From positions 372,001 to 436,000 of the forward strand of contig CAWDVK010000004.1 of assembly GCA_963805715.1 (NCBI GenBank): a stretch of DNA of 64,000 nt. Reading direction: 5' to 3'. Position numbers and translations under genes: made by a program. The DNA comes from CAWDVK01 sp963805715. GTDB taxonomy: Bacteria; Actinomycetota; Actinomycetes; Streptosporangiales; Streptosporangiaceae. The notes under the pieces are model-generated. The model had not been told where the DNA came from. It made no database searches and saw nothing but the letters and a program-made list of their open reading frames with translations. How positions within the stretch are numbered: the first letter of the stretch is position 1; each line of letters opens with the position of its first letter. Below, one piece after another: positions 9,003 to 16,813 of the stretch.

Positions 9003-9755
9003 GTGACCAACTCGGCTGCCAGCGCGCAGCGGACCACGGCCGGCGGCCAGGACCACCAGGCCTGGAACCGCGGGACCGGCCTCGTCATCGCGGTGGACGG
9101 GCCGGCCGGGTCCGGCAAGTCCAGCGCCGCCCGCGGGGCCGCTCGTGCGCTCGGCCTGCGCTACCTGGACACCGGTGCCATGTACCGGGCCCTGACCTGG
9201 TGGCTGCTCGCCCAGCAGGTCGATACCTCGGATGCCGATGCGGTGCGCGATCAGCTCGGCCGTCCCGTGATCGAGATCGGCACCGACCCGGCCGCTCCGC
9301 AGATTTGCGTCGACGGCCTGGACGTGGCCGGCCCGATCCGCAGCCGCGAGGTCTCGAACGCGGTCAGCGCGGTGGCGCGGGTCCCGCAGGTGCGGCAGCG
9401 GCTGATCGCGCAGCAGCAGGCGATCATCGCCGATGCGGTCGCGGCCGGGTCCGGCATCGTGGCCGAGGGCCGCGATGTGGGCACGGTCGTGGCGCCGGAC
9501 GCGCCGGTCAAGGTGTACCTGACCGCCAGCGAGTCAGCCAGGGCCCGGCGGCGGACGGCCGACCTGGCGGGCGATCCGGCCGTCACGCCTGCACTCACCC
9601 AGCAGGAGCAGGCCCGCCGGGATGCGGCTGACGCGGCCCAGATGGCGCGGGCGCGGGATGCGGTCGAGATCGATACGACCGCGCTCAGCCTGGACGATGT
9701 CATCGCGCAGATCGTCAGCCTGGCCCGGGGCAGGAGCGCGGTGCCCCGTGGCTAG
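9003..9755 (+). CDS. cmk: Cytidylate kinase
   Basis: The 250-residue CMP/dCMP kinase has a P-loop VDGPAGSGKSS beginning near residue 33, the DTGAMYRALTW CMP-binding motif, the RDVGTVV element and the ESARARRR lid. It phosphorylates CMP with ATP. The GTG at 9003 gives a short N-terminal tail. An upstream in-frame ATG at 8955 would overlap tyrA and add residues with no family counterpart. The end overlaps the der start by 8 bases. Confidence 0.94.
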   Translation: MTNSAASAQRTTAGGQDHQAWNRGTGLVIAVDGPAGSGKSSAARGAARALGLRYLDTGAMYRALTWWLLAQQVDTSDADAVRDQLGRPVIEIGTDPAAPQICVDGLDVAGPIRSREVSNAVSAVARVPQVRQRLIAQQQAIIADAVAAGSGIVAEGRDVGTVVAPDAPVKVYLTASESARARRRTADLAGDPAVTPALTQQEQARRDAADAAQMARARDAVEIDTTALSLDDVIAQIVSLARGRSAVPRG

Positions 9756-11187
9756 GGCCGATCAGCCCGCCGGCCCCGGCCTGCCTGACCTGGATGGCCG
9801 GGCAGCTGGGGGCAGCGGCGGCCCGGAAGCGCCGGTGCCCGTGCTCGCCGTGGTCGGGCGCCCGAACGTCGGGAAGTCCACCCTCGTGAACCGCATCCTC
9901 GGCGGGCGGCAGGCCGTCGTCGAGGACACCCCGGGCGTCACCAGGGACCGGGTCAGCTATGACGCGTCCTGGCGCGGGCGGGCGTTCACGCTGGTCGATA
10001 CCGGCGGCTGGGAGCCGTCGGCGGAGGGAACGCAGGAGCTCGCGGCCAAGGTGGCCGCGCAGGCCAGGGTGGCGGTGGATGCCGCGGACGCGGTCCTGTT
10101 CGTCGTCGACGCGGTGGTCGGGGTGACCGACGCTGACGCTGCCGTCGCCGCCGTGCTGCGGCGATCCCGTAAGCCGGTGGTCCTGGCGGCCAACAAGGTG
10201 GACGATGCGCCGGGAGAGCCGAACGCCAGCTCGCTATGGTCGCTGGGCCTCGGCGAGCCGCTGCCGGTCAGCGCGCTGCACGGGCGCGGCAGCGGCGACC
10301 TGCTGGACGCGATCATGGATGCGCTTCCGGACGCGCCGCGTGAGCAGCTGGAGGCGGTAAGCGGCCCGCGCCGGGTAGCGCTGATCGGGCGGCCCAACGT
10401 GGGCAAGTCCAGCCTGCTGAACAAGCTGGCCGGCCAGGAGCGCGTGCTCGTTGACGCAACGGCCGGGACAACCCGCGATCCGGTCGATGAGCTCATCGAG
10501 CTAGGCGGCACGACCTGGCGTTTCGTCGATACGGCCGGGATCAGGCGACGGGTGCGCGAGGCGCAGGGAGCCGACTACTTCGCCGCGCTGCGGACGGAGC
10601 GGGCGCTGGAGCGGGCCGAGGTCGCGGTCGTGCTCATTGACGCCAGCGAGCCGCTGGCGGAGCAGGACCTGCGGATCGTGTCGATGGTGATCGAGGCCGG
10701 CCGGGCGCTGGTAATCGCGTACAACAAGTGGGACCTGGTGGACGAGGATCGCCGGCATTTCCTCGACCGGGAGATCGACCGGCAGCTGCACACGGCGCGG
10801 TGGGCCCCGCGGGTCAATATCTCGGCGGCCACCGGCTGGCACGTGGATCGTCTCGTCCCGGCCCTGGAGCAAGCCCTGGCTAGCTGGGAGACCAGGGTGC
10901 AGACGGGGCAGCTGAACGCCTGGCTGACGTCCCTGCTCGCGGCCACGCCGCCGCCGGTGCGCGGCGGCAAGCAGCCGAAGATCATGTTCGCGACCCAGGC
11001 CGGGATCAGGCCACCGCATTTCGTGCTGTTCACGACGGGATTCCTGCAGGCCGGCTACCGGCGGTTCATCGAGCGGCGGCTGCGGGAGGAGTTCGGCTTC
11101 CAGGGCACGCCGGTGCATATCTCGATGCGGCTGCGGGAGAAGCGCGCCAGGCCCTCAGGGCCGCAGGGGCGCGGCGGGCGCGGCTGA
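9748..11187 (+). CDS. der: Ribosome biogenesis GTPase Der (EngA)
   Basis: Tandem GTPase domains start near residue 37 (VVGRPNVGKSTLVNR, DTPGVTRDR, DTGGW, NKVD) and residue 213 (LIGRPNVGKSSLLNK, DTAGIR, NKWD). They are followed by the C-terminal KH-like domain. Der supports late 50S assembly. The 479-residue length is normal. The GTG at 9748 overlaps the cmk stop. Longer in-frame sequence back to 9622 is cmk in a shifted frame. It ends the plus-strand housekeeping block. Confidence 0.95.
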   Translation: MARADQPAGPGLPDLDGRAAGGSGGPEAPVPVLAVVGRPNVGKSTLVNRILGGRQAVVEDTPGVTRDRVSYDASWRGRAFTLVDTGGWEPSAEGTQELAAKVAAQARVAVDAADAVLFVVDAVVGVTDADAAVAAVLRRSRKPVVLAANKVDDAPGEPNASSLWSLGLGEPLPVSALHGRGSGDLLDAIMDALPDAPREQLEAVSGPRRVALIGRPNVGKSSLLNKLAGQERVLVDATAGTTRDPVDELIELGGTTWRFVDTAGIRRRVREAQGADYFAALRTERALERAEVAVVLIDASEPLAEQDLRIVSMVIEAGRALVIAYNKWDLVDEDRRHFLDREIDRQLHTARWAPRVNISAATGWHVDRLVPALEQALASWETRVQTGQLNAWLTSLLAATPPPVRGGKQPKIMFATQAGIRPPHFVLFTTGFLQAGYRRFIERRLREEFGFQGTPVHISMRLREKRARPSGPQGRGGRG

Positions 11188-11203
11188 CCGGGCCCGCAGC
11201 CGG

Positions 11204-11656
11204 TCAGCCAGCCTCCCGGCCCAGGCTGAACCAGGCGGTCGTGCCGGTCTCGTCGCGCAGGTACCCCCACTGGTCAGCCAGGGTCTGCACGAGATGGAGC
11301 CCGTGCCCGTCCGAGGCGTAAACGTCGCCCTTGACGGACGGGGCGCTCAGCTCCGAGCCGTCGTCCGTGACCTCGACCCGGATGCCGCGGCCCGTCTGGG
11401 TGACCAGGAGCCGGATGGTGCCGCCCGGGCGGCGTGAGTTGCTGTGGATGACAGCGTTGCTCACGAGCTCCGAGGTGAGTAAGACCGCTTCGTCGGCGAT
11501 GCTCGGTAACTGGCTCAGCGCCTTGGCGATGAAAGCTCTTGCCTCGCGCACATTCTCGGCTCGGCCCGGAATCGTCAGGCTTCCGATAATGGCGCTTCCG
11601 GCCATCAGGGCAAGATTCTCGGCTGCCTGGCTTGCGCGAACCGTGGGCGCTGCCAT
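11204..11656 (-). CDS. ATP-binding regulatory protein, anti-sigma (RsbW/SpoIIAB) type
   Basis: This 150-residue HATPase_c protein carries the Bergerat N-box (EAVLLTSELVSNAVIHS), a G1-like VTDDGSELS and a G2-like DGHGLHLVQTLA. Family members are Ser kinases that bind sigma factors or anti-anti-sigma proteins. In streptomycetes many stand beside HTH/DUF397 genes. The ATG at 11656 has GGAAGGAG about 7 bases upstream. An extension to 11794 has no family match. It is divergent from the XRE gene at 11941, and an inverted repeat lies between them. Confidence 0.87.
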   Translation of the reverse strand: MAAPTVRASQAAENLALMAGSAIIGSLTIPGRAENVREARAFIAKALSQLPSIADEAVLLTSELVSNAVIHSNSRRPGGTIRLLVTQTGRGIRVEVTDDGSELSAPSVKGDVYASDGHGLHLVQTLADQWGYLRDETGTTAWFSLGREAG

Positions 11657-11773
11657 CGGATCGCTCCTTCCCCCCCTTGCGCAGGATGGCAATGCGCCAG
11701 CCCTGGCTTGGTCTGGACCGGGCCGCGGATGGCGCGGGCCGACGCCTCCTTTCATCATGAGTCTGAGAGTGCA

Positions 11774-11793
11774 TGCCACGCAAGTGCGTGGCA
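11774..11793. promoter_or_regulatory. 8-bp-arm inverted repeat in the divergent HATPase/XRE promoter region
   Basis: TGCCACGC-AAGT-GCGTGGCA is a perfect inverted repeat with a 4-base centre. It lies between the divergent starts at 11656 and 11941 and has the size of an HTH-dimer operator. The 284-base gap holds no gene. Assignment to the neighbouring XRE regulator is inference. Confidence 0.5.
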
Positions 11794-11940
11794 CAAATCA
11801 GGTTTGCGAAATTTCAGATGGGATCTCATCAGGAACCGCCATTTCCTGTATGGTCATGCCTAAGCCCAGCAGGCGCGGGCCGACTGGTGCTTTCCGCGCC
11901 GGATCGACGCGCCTGGCTTCCCGGGGAGGGGGCGAGTTCC

Positions 11941-12798
11941 GTGGCCATTGGCCCGACTGTCCGGCGCAGGCGGCTGGGCAGCGAGTTAAGGCGCCTGCGC
12001 GAGTCGCAGTCGCTGAAGCTCGAAGAGGTCGCCGATCAGCTCGGCCTCGCGCCGTCCACCCTGTCCCGCATCGAGACGGGAAAGGCGCCGACCAGGACGG
12101 CTTATCTCACCTCGATGCTCGAGATGTACGGCGTCGACGATTCATCGCAGCGGCAGATGCTCACCGAGATGGCGCGGGAAGGCCACCGCAAGGGCTGGTG
12201 GGCGATCTGGGATGACGTGCTGCCGACTGGTTTCGGGATCTATGTCGGACTTGAGGCGGAGGCATCGTCGCTGCGCGTCTACGAGGCCCAGGTTGTCCAC
12301 GGGCTGCTGCAGACCGAGGAATACGCCCGGGCCGTCATGACGACAGTCCGGAGGCGGCAGACAGCCGAGGAGATCGACCGGCTCGTTGATCTCCGGATGC
12401 AGCGGCAGGAAGTGCTGCTGCGCGAGGATCCGCTGCAGTTGTGGATCATCCTCGATGAGTCGGTCATCCGCAGGTTCACCGGACCGCCCGCGGTGATGCG
12501 CCGCCAGCTTGATCATCTCTGCGATGCCAGCAACTGGCCGAACGTGACGCTGCAGGTACTGGCCTTCTCCAGCGGACTGCATCCGGCGCTGAACGGGCCG
12601 TTCGCCATCATCGAGTTCCCCGAGCGGTTCGATCCCGACGTTCTGTACTCCGAGGGCGTGACCGGCCAGGCGTACCTGGAGGAACGGGAACGGGAGGTGC
12701 GCGCGCGAGCGGAGGCGTTCGACCTGCTGCGTGCGACAGCCCTGCCTCCGGCCGATTCGACCGACTTTATGCGCACCGTCGCAGGAGAAATCTCCTGA
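11941..12798 (+). CDS. XRE-family regulator with DUF5753 domain
   Basis: The 285-residue protein has an N-terminal helix-turn-helix at about residues 8-60 (LGSELRRLRESQSLKLEEVA, PSTLSRIETG). A DUF5753 ligand/partner domain follows, with the typical GLLQTEEYARAV and a C-terminal VLYSEGVTGQAYLE. This architecture is abundant in streptomycetes and relatives and is almost always paired with a DUF397 protein, as here (next gene at 12821). The GTG at 11941 has GGGGAGGGGG upstream. Sequence back to 11773 lacks family similarity. Known members control development or antibiotic production. The specific role here is unknown. Confidence 0.88.
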   Translation: MAIGPTVRRRRLGSELRRLRESQSLKLEEVADQLGLAPSTLSRIETGKAPTRTAYLTSMLEMYGVDDSSQRQMLTEMAREGHRKGWWAIWDDVLPTGFGIYVGLEAEASSLRVYEAQVVHGLLQTEEYARAVMTTVRRRQTAEEIDRLVDLRMQRQEVLLREDPLQLWIILDESVIRRFTGPPAVMRRQLDHLCDASNWPNVTLQVLAFSSGLHPALNGPFAIIEFPERFDPDVLYSEGVTGQAYLEEREREVRARAEAFDLLRATALPPADSTDFMRTVAGEIS

Positions 12799-12820
12799 AC
12801 GTCACCGAAAGGATTACCGC

Positions 12821-13030
12821 ATGAAGCACGACATGTCTGGCGCAGTCTGGTTCAGCAGTCGTTCCTGTAACAACTCTGCCTGTGTGCAAGTCGCTCATCT
12901 GCCGGGTGGTTTCGTGGCGCTCCGCGACTCGAAGGACGCCACGAAGTCCGCGCACGTGTTCGACGCGGAAGAATGGTCGGCCTTCCTGGCGGGCGCGAAG
13001 AACGGCGAATTCGACCCGCCGGCGAGCTAA
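12821..13030 (+). CDS. DUF397 protein
   Basis: This 69-residue DUF397 protein has the family signature: W(F)-SSRSCNNSACVQVA, then GFVALRDSKDA and FDAEEWSAFLAGAKNGEFD. It starts 22 bases after the XRE gene in the same direction, the standard HTH-DUF397 pairing. Members are thought to bind or neutralise the partner regulator. Its TAA (13028-13030) overlaps the TAG (13027-13029) of the convergent DUF397 gene. Confidence 0.88.
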   Translation: MKHDMSGAVWFSSRSCNNSACVQVAHLPGGFVALRDSKDATKSAHVFDAEEWSAFLAGAKNGEFDPPAS

Positions 13031-13347
13031 CCGGCAGCAGGAAACTGTCGAGCCTCCCGGAGCAGCTGCTCCGGGAGGCTCGAGGGCTGTGCGAGGACTG
13101 TGCCCAGGCTGCAGGCCGGGGTGCCGAACTCACCGTCGAGTGCGCCGCCGATGAAGGCGTCCCACTCGGCCCGGGTGAAGATGAGAGCCGGGCCGGCTGG
13201 GTGACGTGAGTTCCGCATGGCGACCTCCCCGCCCGCCAGGAACGCTATCTCGACGCAGTTTCCTCCGGTCGGTCCGCTCCGCTGGCTTTTCACCCAGGTC
13301 ACGCCGGTCAGCGCAGCGGCACTCATGCCCGTGTGGATGTCGCTCAT
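13027..13347 (-). CDS. DUF397 protein with C-terminal extension
   Basis: The 106-residue ORF carries a normal DUF397 domain (WVKSQRSGPTGGNCVEIAFL, VAMRNSRHP, FTRAEWDAFIGGALDGEFG). It then continues about 30 residues further, through a 36-base palindrome, to a TAG overlapping the opposing gene's stop. Most relatives end soon after GEFG, so the tail looks like lost-stop read-through. The start overlaps the stop of the XRE gene at 13344 by an ATGA, so the pair is co-translated. An alternative start lies 21 bases downstream. Confidence 0.82.
   Translation of the reverse strand: MSDIHTGMSAAALTGVTWVKSQRSGPTGGNCVEIAFLAGGEVAMRNSRHPAGPALIFTRAEWDAFIGGALDGEFGTPACSLGTVLAQPSSLPEQLLREARQFPAAG
13048..13083. 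terminator. 36-bp perfect palindrome between convergent DUF397 genes
   Basis: Arms TCGAGCCTCCCGGAGCAG and CTGCTCCGGGAGGCTCGA are exact reverse complements with no unpaired centre. It lies 18 bases past the plus-strand DUF397 stop and inside the last codons of the minus-strand DUF397 ORF. It has no U tract. GC-rich hairpins without U tracts act as terminators in actinomycetes, so a bidirectional terminator is the likely role. Confidence 0.75.
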
Positions 13348-14207
13348 CCGGATACCTCCATATCCTCGAGCCGTGCACGGATGATCTGTCGGGACTGTTC
13401 TGGCGTGGCGCTAGTGGCGCTGATCTTATCCATGGCCTCCGTGTAGCGCTCGACATCGGACCGCTTGTCCAGGTACATGGCACTCGTGAGCTGCTCGACG
13501 TACACCACGTCGGGCAGGTCGTCCGAGGCAAACTGCAGGATGCTGAAGCTGCCCGGCGCGATGTAGGAGCCGCCGACCGGGAAGGGCGCCACCTGCAACG
13601 TCAGGCCGGGTCGCTCCGAGACCTCGAGCAGGCACTCGAGCTGCTCCCGCATCAGGTCCTGGTCGGCGACGTGACGGCGCAGCGCGACCTCGTCGATGAT
13701 CGCCCAGAGCCGCAGCCCGCCGGAGGCAAACCGGCGCTGCCGCTCCTTGCGGAGGTAGACCAGGCGGTCAGCCTCGTCGGGCCCGAACTCGCCCAGGGCG
13801 ATGACAGCAGCCGCGTAGTCCTCGGTCTGCAGCAGCCCGGGCACGAACTGGGTGTCGTAGCTGCGGATGGACTCAGCCGACTCCTCCAGCCCGATATAGG
13901 CGTGGAACCAGGTCGGCAGCACGTCCTGATAGCGGTGCCACCAGCCTGGCTGGTTCGCCTGGCTGGCCAGCGTGAGCAACTGCTCACGCTCGGCTGAATC
14001 GGTAATGCCGTACAGCTGGAGCAAGTCGGCAATATCTACTTCCCGAACGGCATTCCGTCCCAGTTCTATGCGGCTGATCTTCGATTCAGATCCGCGGATT
14101 GCCCGGGCGGCTTCCTGCGCCGTAATGCCCCTGGCCTCGCGCAGGCGCCGAAGCTGAGTTCCGAGGAGGATGCGCAGGACAGTAGGCCCGCCCGCGACGT
14201 CCGTCAT
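13344..14207 (-). CDS. XRE-family regulator with DUF5753 domain (second module)
   Basis: The 287-residue protein has the same architecture as the 11941 gene: HTH at about residues 12-70 (LGTQLRRLREARGITAQEAA, SESKISRIELGR), then DUF5753 (FVPGLLQTEDYAAAV, YVEQLTSAMYLDK). The ATG at 14207 is used and the stop overlaps its DUF397 partner. The two modules differ throughout, so this is not a recent duplication. They face each other tail to tail. Confidence 0.88.
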   Translation of the reverse strand: MTDVAGGPTVLRILLGTQLRRLREARGITAQEAARAIRGSESKISRIELGRNAVREVDIADLLQLYGITDSAEREQLLTLASQANQPGWWHRYQDVLPTWFHAYIGLEESAESIRSYDTQFVPGLLQTEDYAAAVIALGEFGPDEADRLVYLRKERQRRFASGGLRLWAIIDEVALRRHVADQDLMREQLECLLEVSERPGLTLQVAPFPVGGSYIAPGSFSILQFASDDLPDVVYVEQLTSAMYLDKRSDVERYTEAMDKISATSATPEQSRQIIRARLEDMEVSG

Positions 14208-14570
14208 GAGTCACGCTCCCTGTTGCCGTGCCCCCCTCGAGTCACCATAGTGGCACGAGCGTCAGCATGGCCGTCGCCGATTACGGCCCGGCTGCACCGT
14301 CTGCCCCTGGCGTATGGCGCAATTGCGCAATGCACTTTCTCCGATACTTCCCTTAGTTCATGATATCGCAGATGGAATTTCACGCCAGGGCAAACTGTGG
14401 TCGGGCGCCGTGTCGCGGATGCCGTAGCGCACGGCTCGTGGCCCCGCAGCCGTGCTGGCACCCGGGACCGGCACCGGGACCGGCACCGGGACCGGCACCG
14501 GGCGCTGGTCCCTGCCGTCGGTACGATCGGTTTCTGACGGCAATGTCGGCTTCAGCAAGGGCAAGGACGG
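14208..14570. other. Intergenic region with palindrome and 12-bp tandem repeat
   Basis: This 363-base gap lies between the divergent XRE gene and the aldo/keto reductase. It holds the 12-bp palindrome GCGCAATTGCGC (14317-14328) in an AT-richer patch likely to be the XRE promoter. It also holds a 12-base repeat (GGGACCGGCACC, about 3.5 copies, 14464-14502). ORFs through the repeat read Pro-Val in one strand and are not credible genes. Confidence 0.6.
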
Positions 14571-15524
14571 ATGAGGTACAGGTCACTGGGCAAGTCGGGT
14601 CTGCAGGTCTCCGTTGCGGGACTCGGCGGCAATAACTTCGGCAGGCGGCTGGATGCGGCAGGCGCCAGGGCAGTCGTCGATGCGGCGATGGAGGCCGGCA
14701 TCACGCTGCTGGACACGGCCGACACCTACGGCGGGGCGGGCCGGTCGGAGGAGATGCTGGGCGAGATCCTGACCGGGCGCCGGGACCAGGTCGTGCTGGC
14801 CACCAAGTTCGGCCACCAGGGCGCCGACCTGGGCTACGGGCCGGCGGCGGGAGCCAAGGGCGGGCGCAGCTACATCCGCCGCGCCGCGGAGGGCTCGCTG
14901 CGGCGGCTTCGCACCGACTACATCGACCTGTTTCAGATCCATACGCCCGATCCGGCCACCCCGATCGAGGAGACGCTCGCGGCGCTCCATGAGCTGGTGG
15001 CCGAGGGAAAGGTCCGCTACATCGGTCACTCGAACTTCGCCGGCTGGCAGCTGGCGGATGCGGCTGGAGTCGCCCGCGAGCTGGCCGTCACCCCGTTCAT
15101 CTCGGCCCAGAACCACTGGTCCCTGCTGGAGCGCGACGCCGAGGCCGAGGTCGTGCCGGCGGCCGTGCATTTCGGGCTGGGGGTGCTGCCGTACTTCCCG
15201 CTGGCCAACGGCCTGCTGACCGGCAAGGTCAGGCGCGGCCGCGGCCCGCAGGAGGGCACCCGGCTGGCGGCCCGGGCCGACTACGTGACCGAGGAGAAGC
15301 TGGACAAGGTCGAGGCGCTGGCCGAATGGGCGCGGGCGCATGACTGCTCGCTGCTGGAGGTCGCGATCGGCGGGCTGGCCGCGCTGCCCGGCTGCTCGTC
15401 AGTCATCGCCGGGGCGATGTCGGCCGAGCAGGTCAGGGCCAACGCGGCAGCCTCCAGCTGGGTCCCGACGCCAGACGAGCTGGCTGAGATCGACAAGATC
15501 GTGCCGGCTGGCCGGGGCGAGTAG
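14571..15524 (+). CDS. Aldo/keto reductase
   Basis: This 317-residue (beta/alpha)8 NAD(P)H-dependent oxidoreductase of the YajO/PhdK-like branch carries the catalytic tetrad Asp and Tyr in LLDTADTYG, Lys in VVLATKFG and His in LFQIHTPDP. The cofactor site is near the C-terminus (VIAGAMSAEQVRAN). The ATG at 14571 overlaps GGATGAGG with weak upstream pairing. It stands alone between divergent and convergent neighbours. The physiological substrate cannot be told. Confidence 0.88.
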   Translation: MRYRSLGKSGLQVSVAGLGGNNFGRRLDAAGARAVVDAAMEAGITLLDTADTYGGAGRSEEMLGEILTGRRDQVVLATKFGHQGADLGYGPAAGAKGGRSYIRRAAEGSLRRLRTDYIDLFQIHTPDPATPIEETLAALHELVAEGKVRYIGHSNFAGWQLADAAGVARELAVTPFISAQNHWSLLERDAEAEVVPAAVHFGLGVLPYFPLANGLLTGKVRRGRGPQEGTRLAARADYVTEEKLDKVEALAEWARAHDCSLLEVAIGGLAALPGCSSVIAGAMSAEQVRANAAASSWVPTPDELAEIDKIVPAGRGE

Positions 15525-15542
15525 CTGGCCGCCCCTGGCTGG

Positions 15543-16385
15543 CTAGTTGGCGATCTTGTAGAGGGCTGCCACATTGGCGAGGAACCGCGGCGAGTAGGAG
15601 ATGTCAGCGTAATCCCCGCCCTCCTGATAGCCGCCGATGACCCCGACCACGTCGCCGGTTGCCGTCTTGCCGCTGACGTGATCGAGGAACGGGCCGCCGC
15701 TCGTGCCGTCGGTGTAACCGCCGCAGCGGAAGATCAGTTGCGCATACGGCCTGATGTAGAAGTTGCGAGCCGGCGCAAGGCAGGTGACCGGGGTGTCGGT
15801 GGAGTCTGGATAGCCGATGACCTGGACTTGCTGCGGCATCTTCTGGCCCGTCGCGACCCGCTCCGCTCCGGTCGACTTCTCGATGTTCCTGCCGACGACG
15901 AGGAAGGCGACGTCGTCGTCGGGATCGTGATACCGGTGCCAGTTGCTGTCCACGTACTCGAACGTGACCGCCAGGGTGCCGTACGGAAAGGCACGGCCGT
16001 GAAAGCCGGGCGCGAAGCGGACGCTGGCCACGTCGCCGCCCGGGCTGACCTTTCCGTCCAGGCAATGGGCAGCCGTAATGAGCAGGTCGCCGCGCCGGCT
16101 TCGAACCACCGCCGCCGTGCAGAAGTGCCTCAGCTTGCCCGCGACATCGCGGAACAGCGCGCCAACCGCGTGCACCCCGTCGAATGGCCTGGCCGTAGGC
16201 ATGGCGGTGGCGGCCGCCAGGGCATCGCCGGTTTCGTCCGCGGCAGCGGCCAGCGTCAGGCAGAGCGCGCTGATCGCCAGGCTCCCGAGCGTGACCGCGC
16301 ACCTGAACCGCCTGGCGCGGCGCCTGGAGCTGCTGGTAGCCGCGCCACCGGACCGTCGCCTGCTCATGCCGTCGTGTCGGTCCAT
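15543..16385 (-). CDS. Secreted trypsin-like serine protease
   Basis: The 280-residue chymotrypsin-fold protease has triad His107 (LLITAAHC), an Asp in DPDDDVAF (about 156-158) and Ser229 (DGTSGGPF). The N-terminus has a long Arg-rich region (SRRRARR) and a hydrophobic core (VTLGSLAISALCLTLAAAA), consistent with export by Sec or Tat. Three Cys besides the His-loop Cys could form disulfides. It is convergent with the aldo/keto reductase, whose stop is 18 bases away. Streptogrisin-like or general extracellular proteolysis is likely, but the substrate is unknown. Confidence 0.85.
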   Translation of the reverse strand: MDRHDGMSRRRSGGAATSSSRRRARRFRCAVTLGSLAISALCLTLAAAADETGDALAAATAMPTARPFDGVHAVGALFRDVAGKLRHFCTAAVVRSRRGDLLITAAHCLDGKVSPGGDVASVRFAPGFHGRAFPYGTLAVTFEYVDSNWHRYHDPDDDVAFLVVGRNIEKSTGAERVATGQKMPQQVQVIGYPDSTDTPVTCLAPARNFYIRPYAQLIFRCGGYTDGTSGGPFLDHVSGKTATGDVVGVIGGYQEGGDYADISYSPRFLANVAALYKIAN

Positions 16386-16813
16386 CTGAAACTGAGCGGT
16401 CCCTTCAGGTAGTGGTCATGCCTGGGCGCGAGCGTGAGCAGCCGGACCTGGGGGGCTTTGCCGGTTCCTTAGCTGATTTTGACCGTTCTTCGACAGCATT
16501 GCTAGAGGTGGCCAATGTGAAGCGCTGTGCACCATGTTCCGGATGAGCCGTTCCATCACCTGCGTATACCCATGGTGAAGGAATGGCTACATAGAGCTAA
16601 TACAATGGTTGGGGATAGTTACGGCAAGCATGATTCCGCATCGCTGGGTAAGCGTCGGCAGCCGAACCCTGTACGGCCTTTCAGGGGGCCCGTAGACCTT
16701 GGTAGGTATTTAGGGGTGTTTGTTGCGTTGTCGAGGGCATCGGGTGATCATGTGGTGACACATGCCCGGCAAGGAGGGCGAGTCGCGGTGGATCGTGAAT
16801 GGCGAGGACCTTC
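16386..16813. other. Intergenic region of lower GC with a CATGTG inverted repeat
   Basis: This 428-base region lies upstream of both the protease and the MFS gene. Base composition drops around 16470-16720, unlike neighbouring genes. An inverted repeat CATGTG-GTGA-CACATG (16749-16764) lies 50 bases before the MFS start and could be an operator. A 96-codon ORF (16527-16817) has atypical codons and no recognisable domain, so it is not called. Confidence 0.45.
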
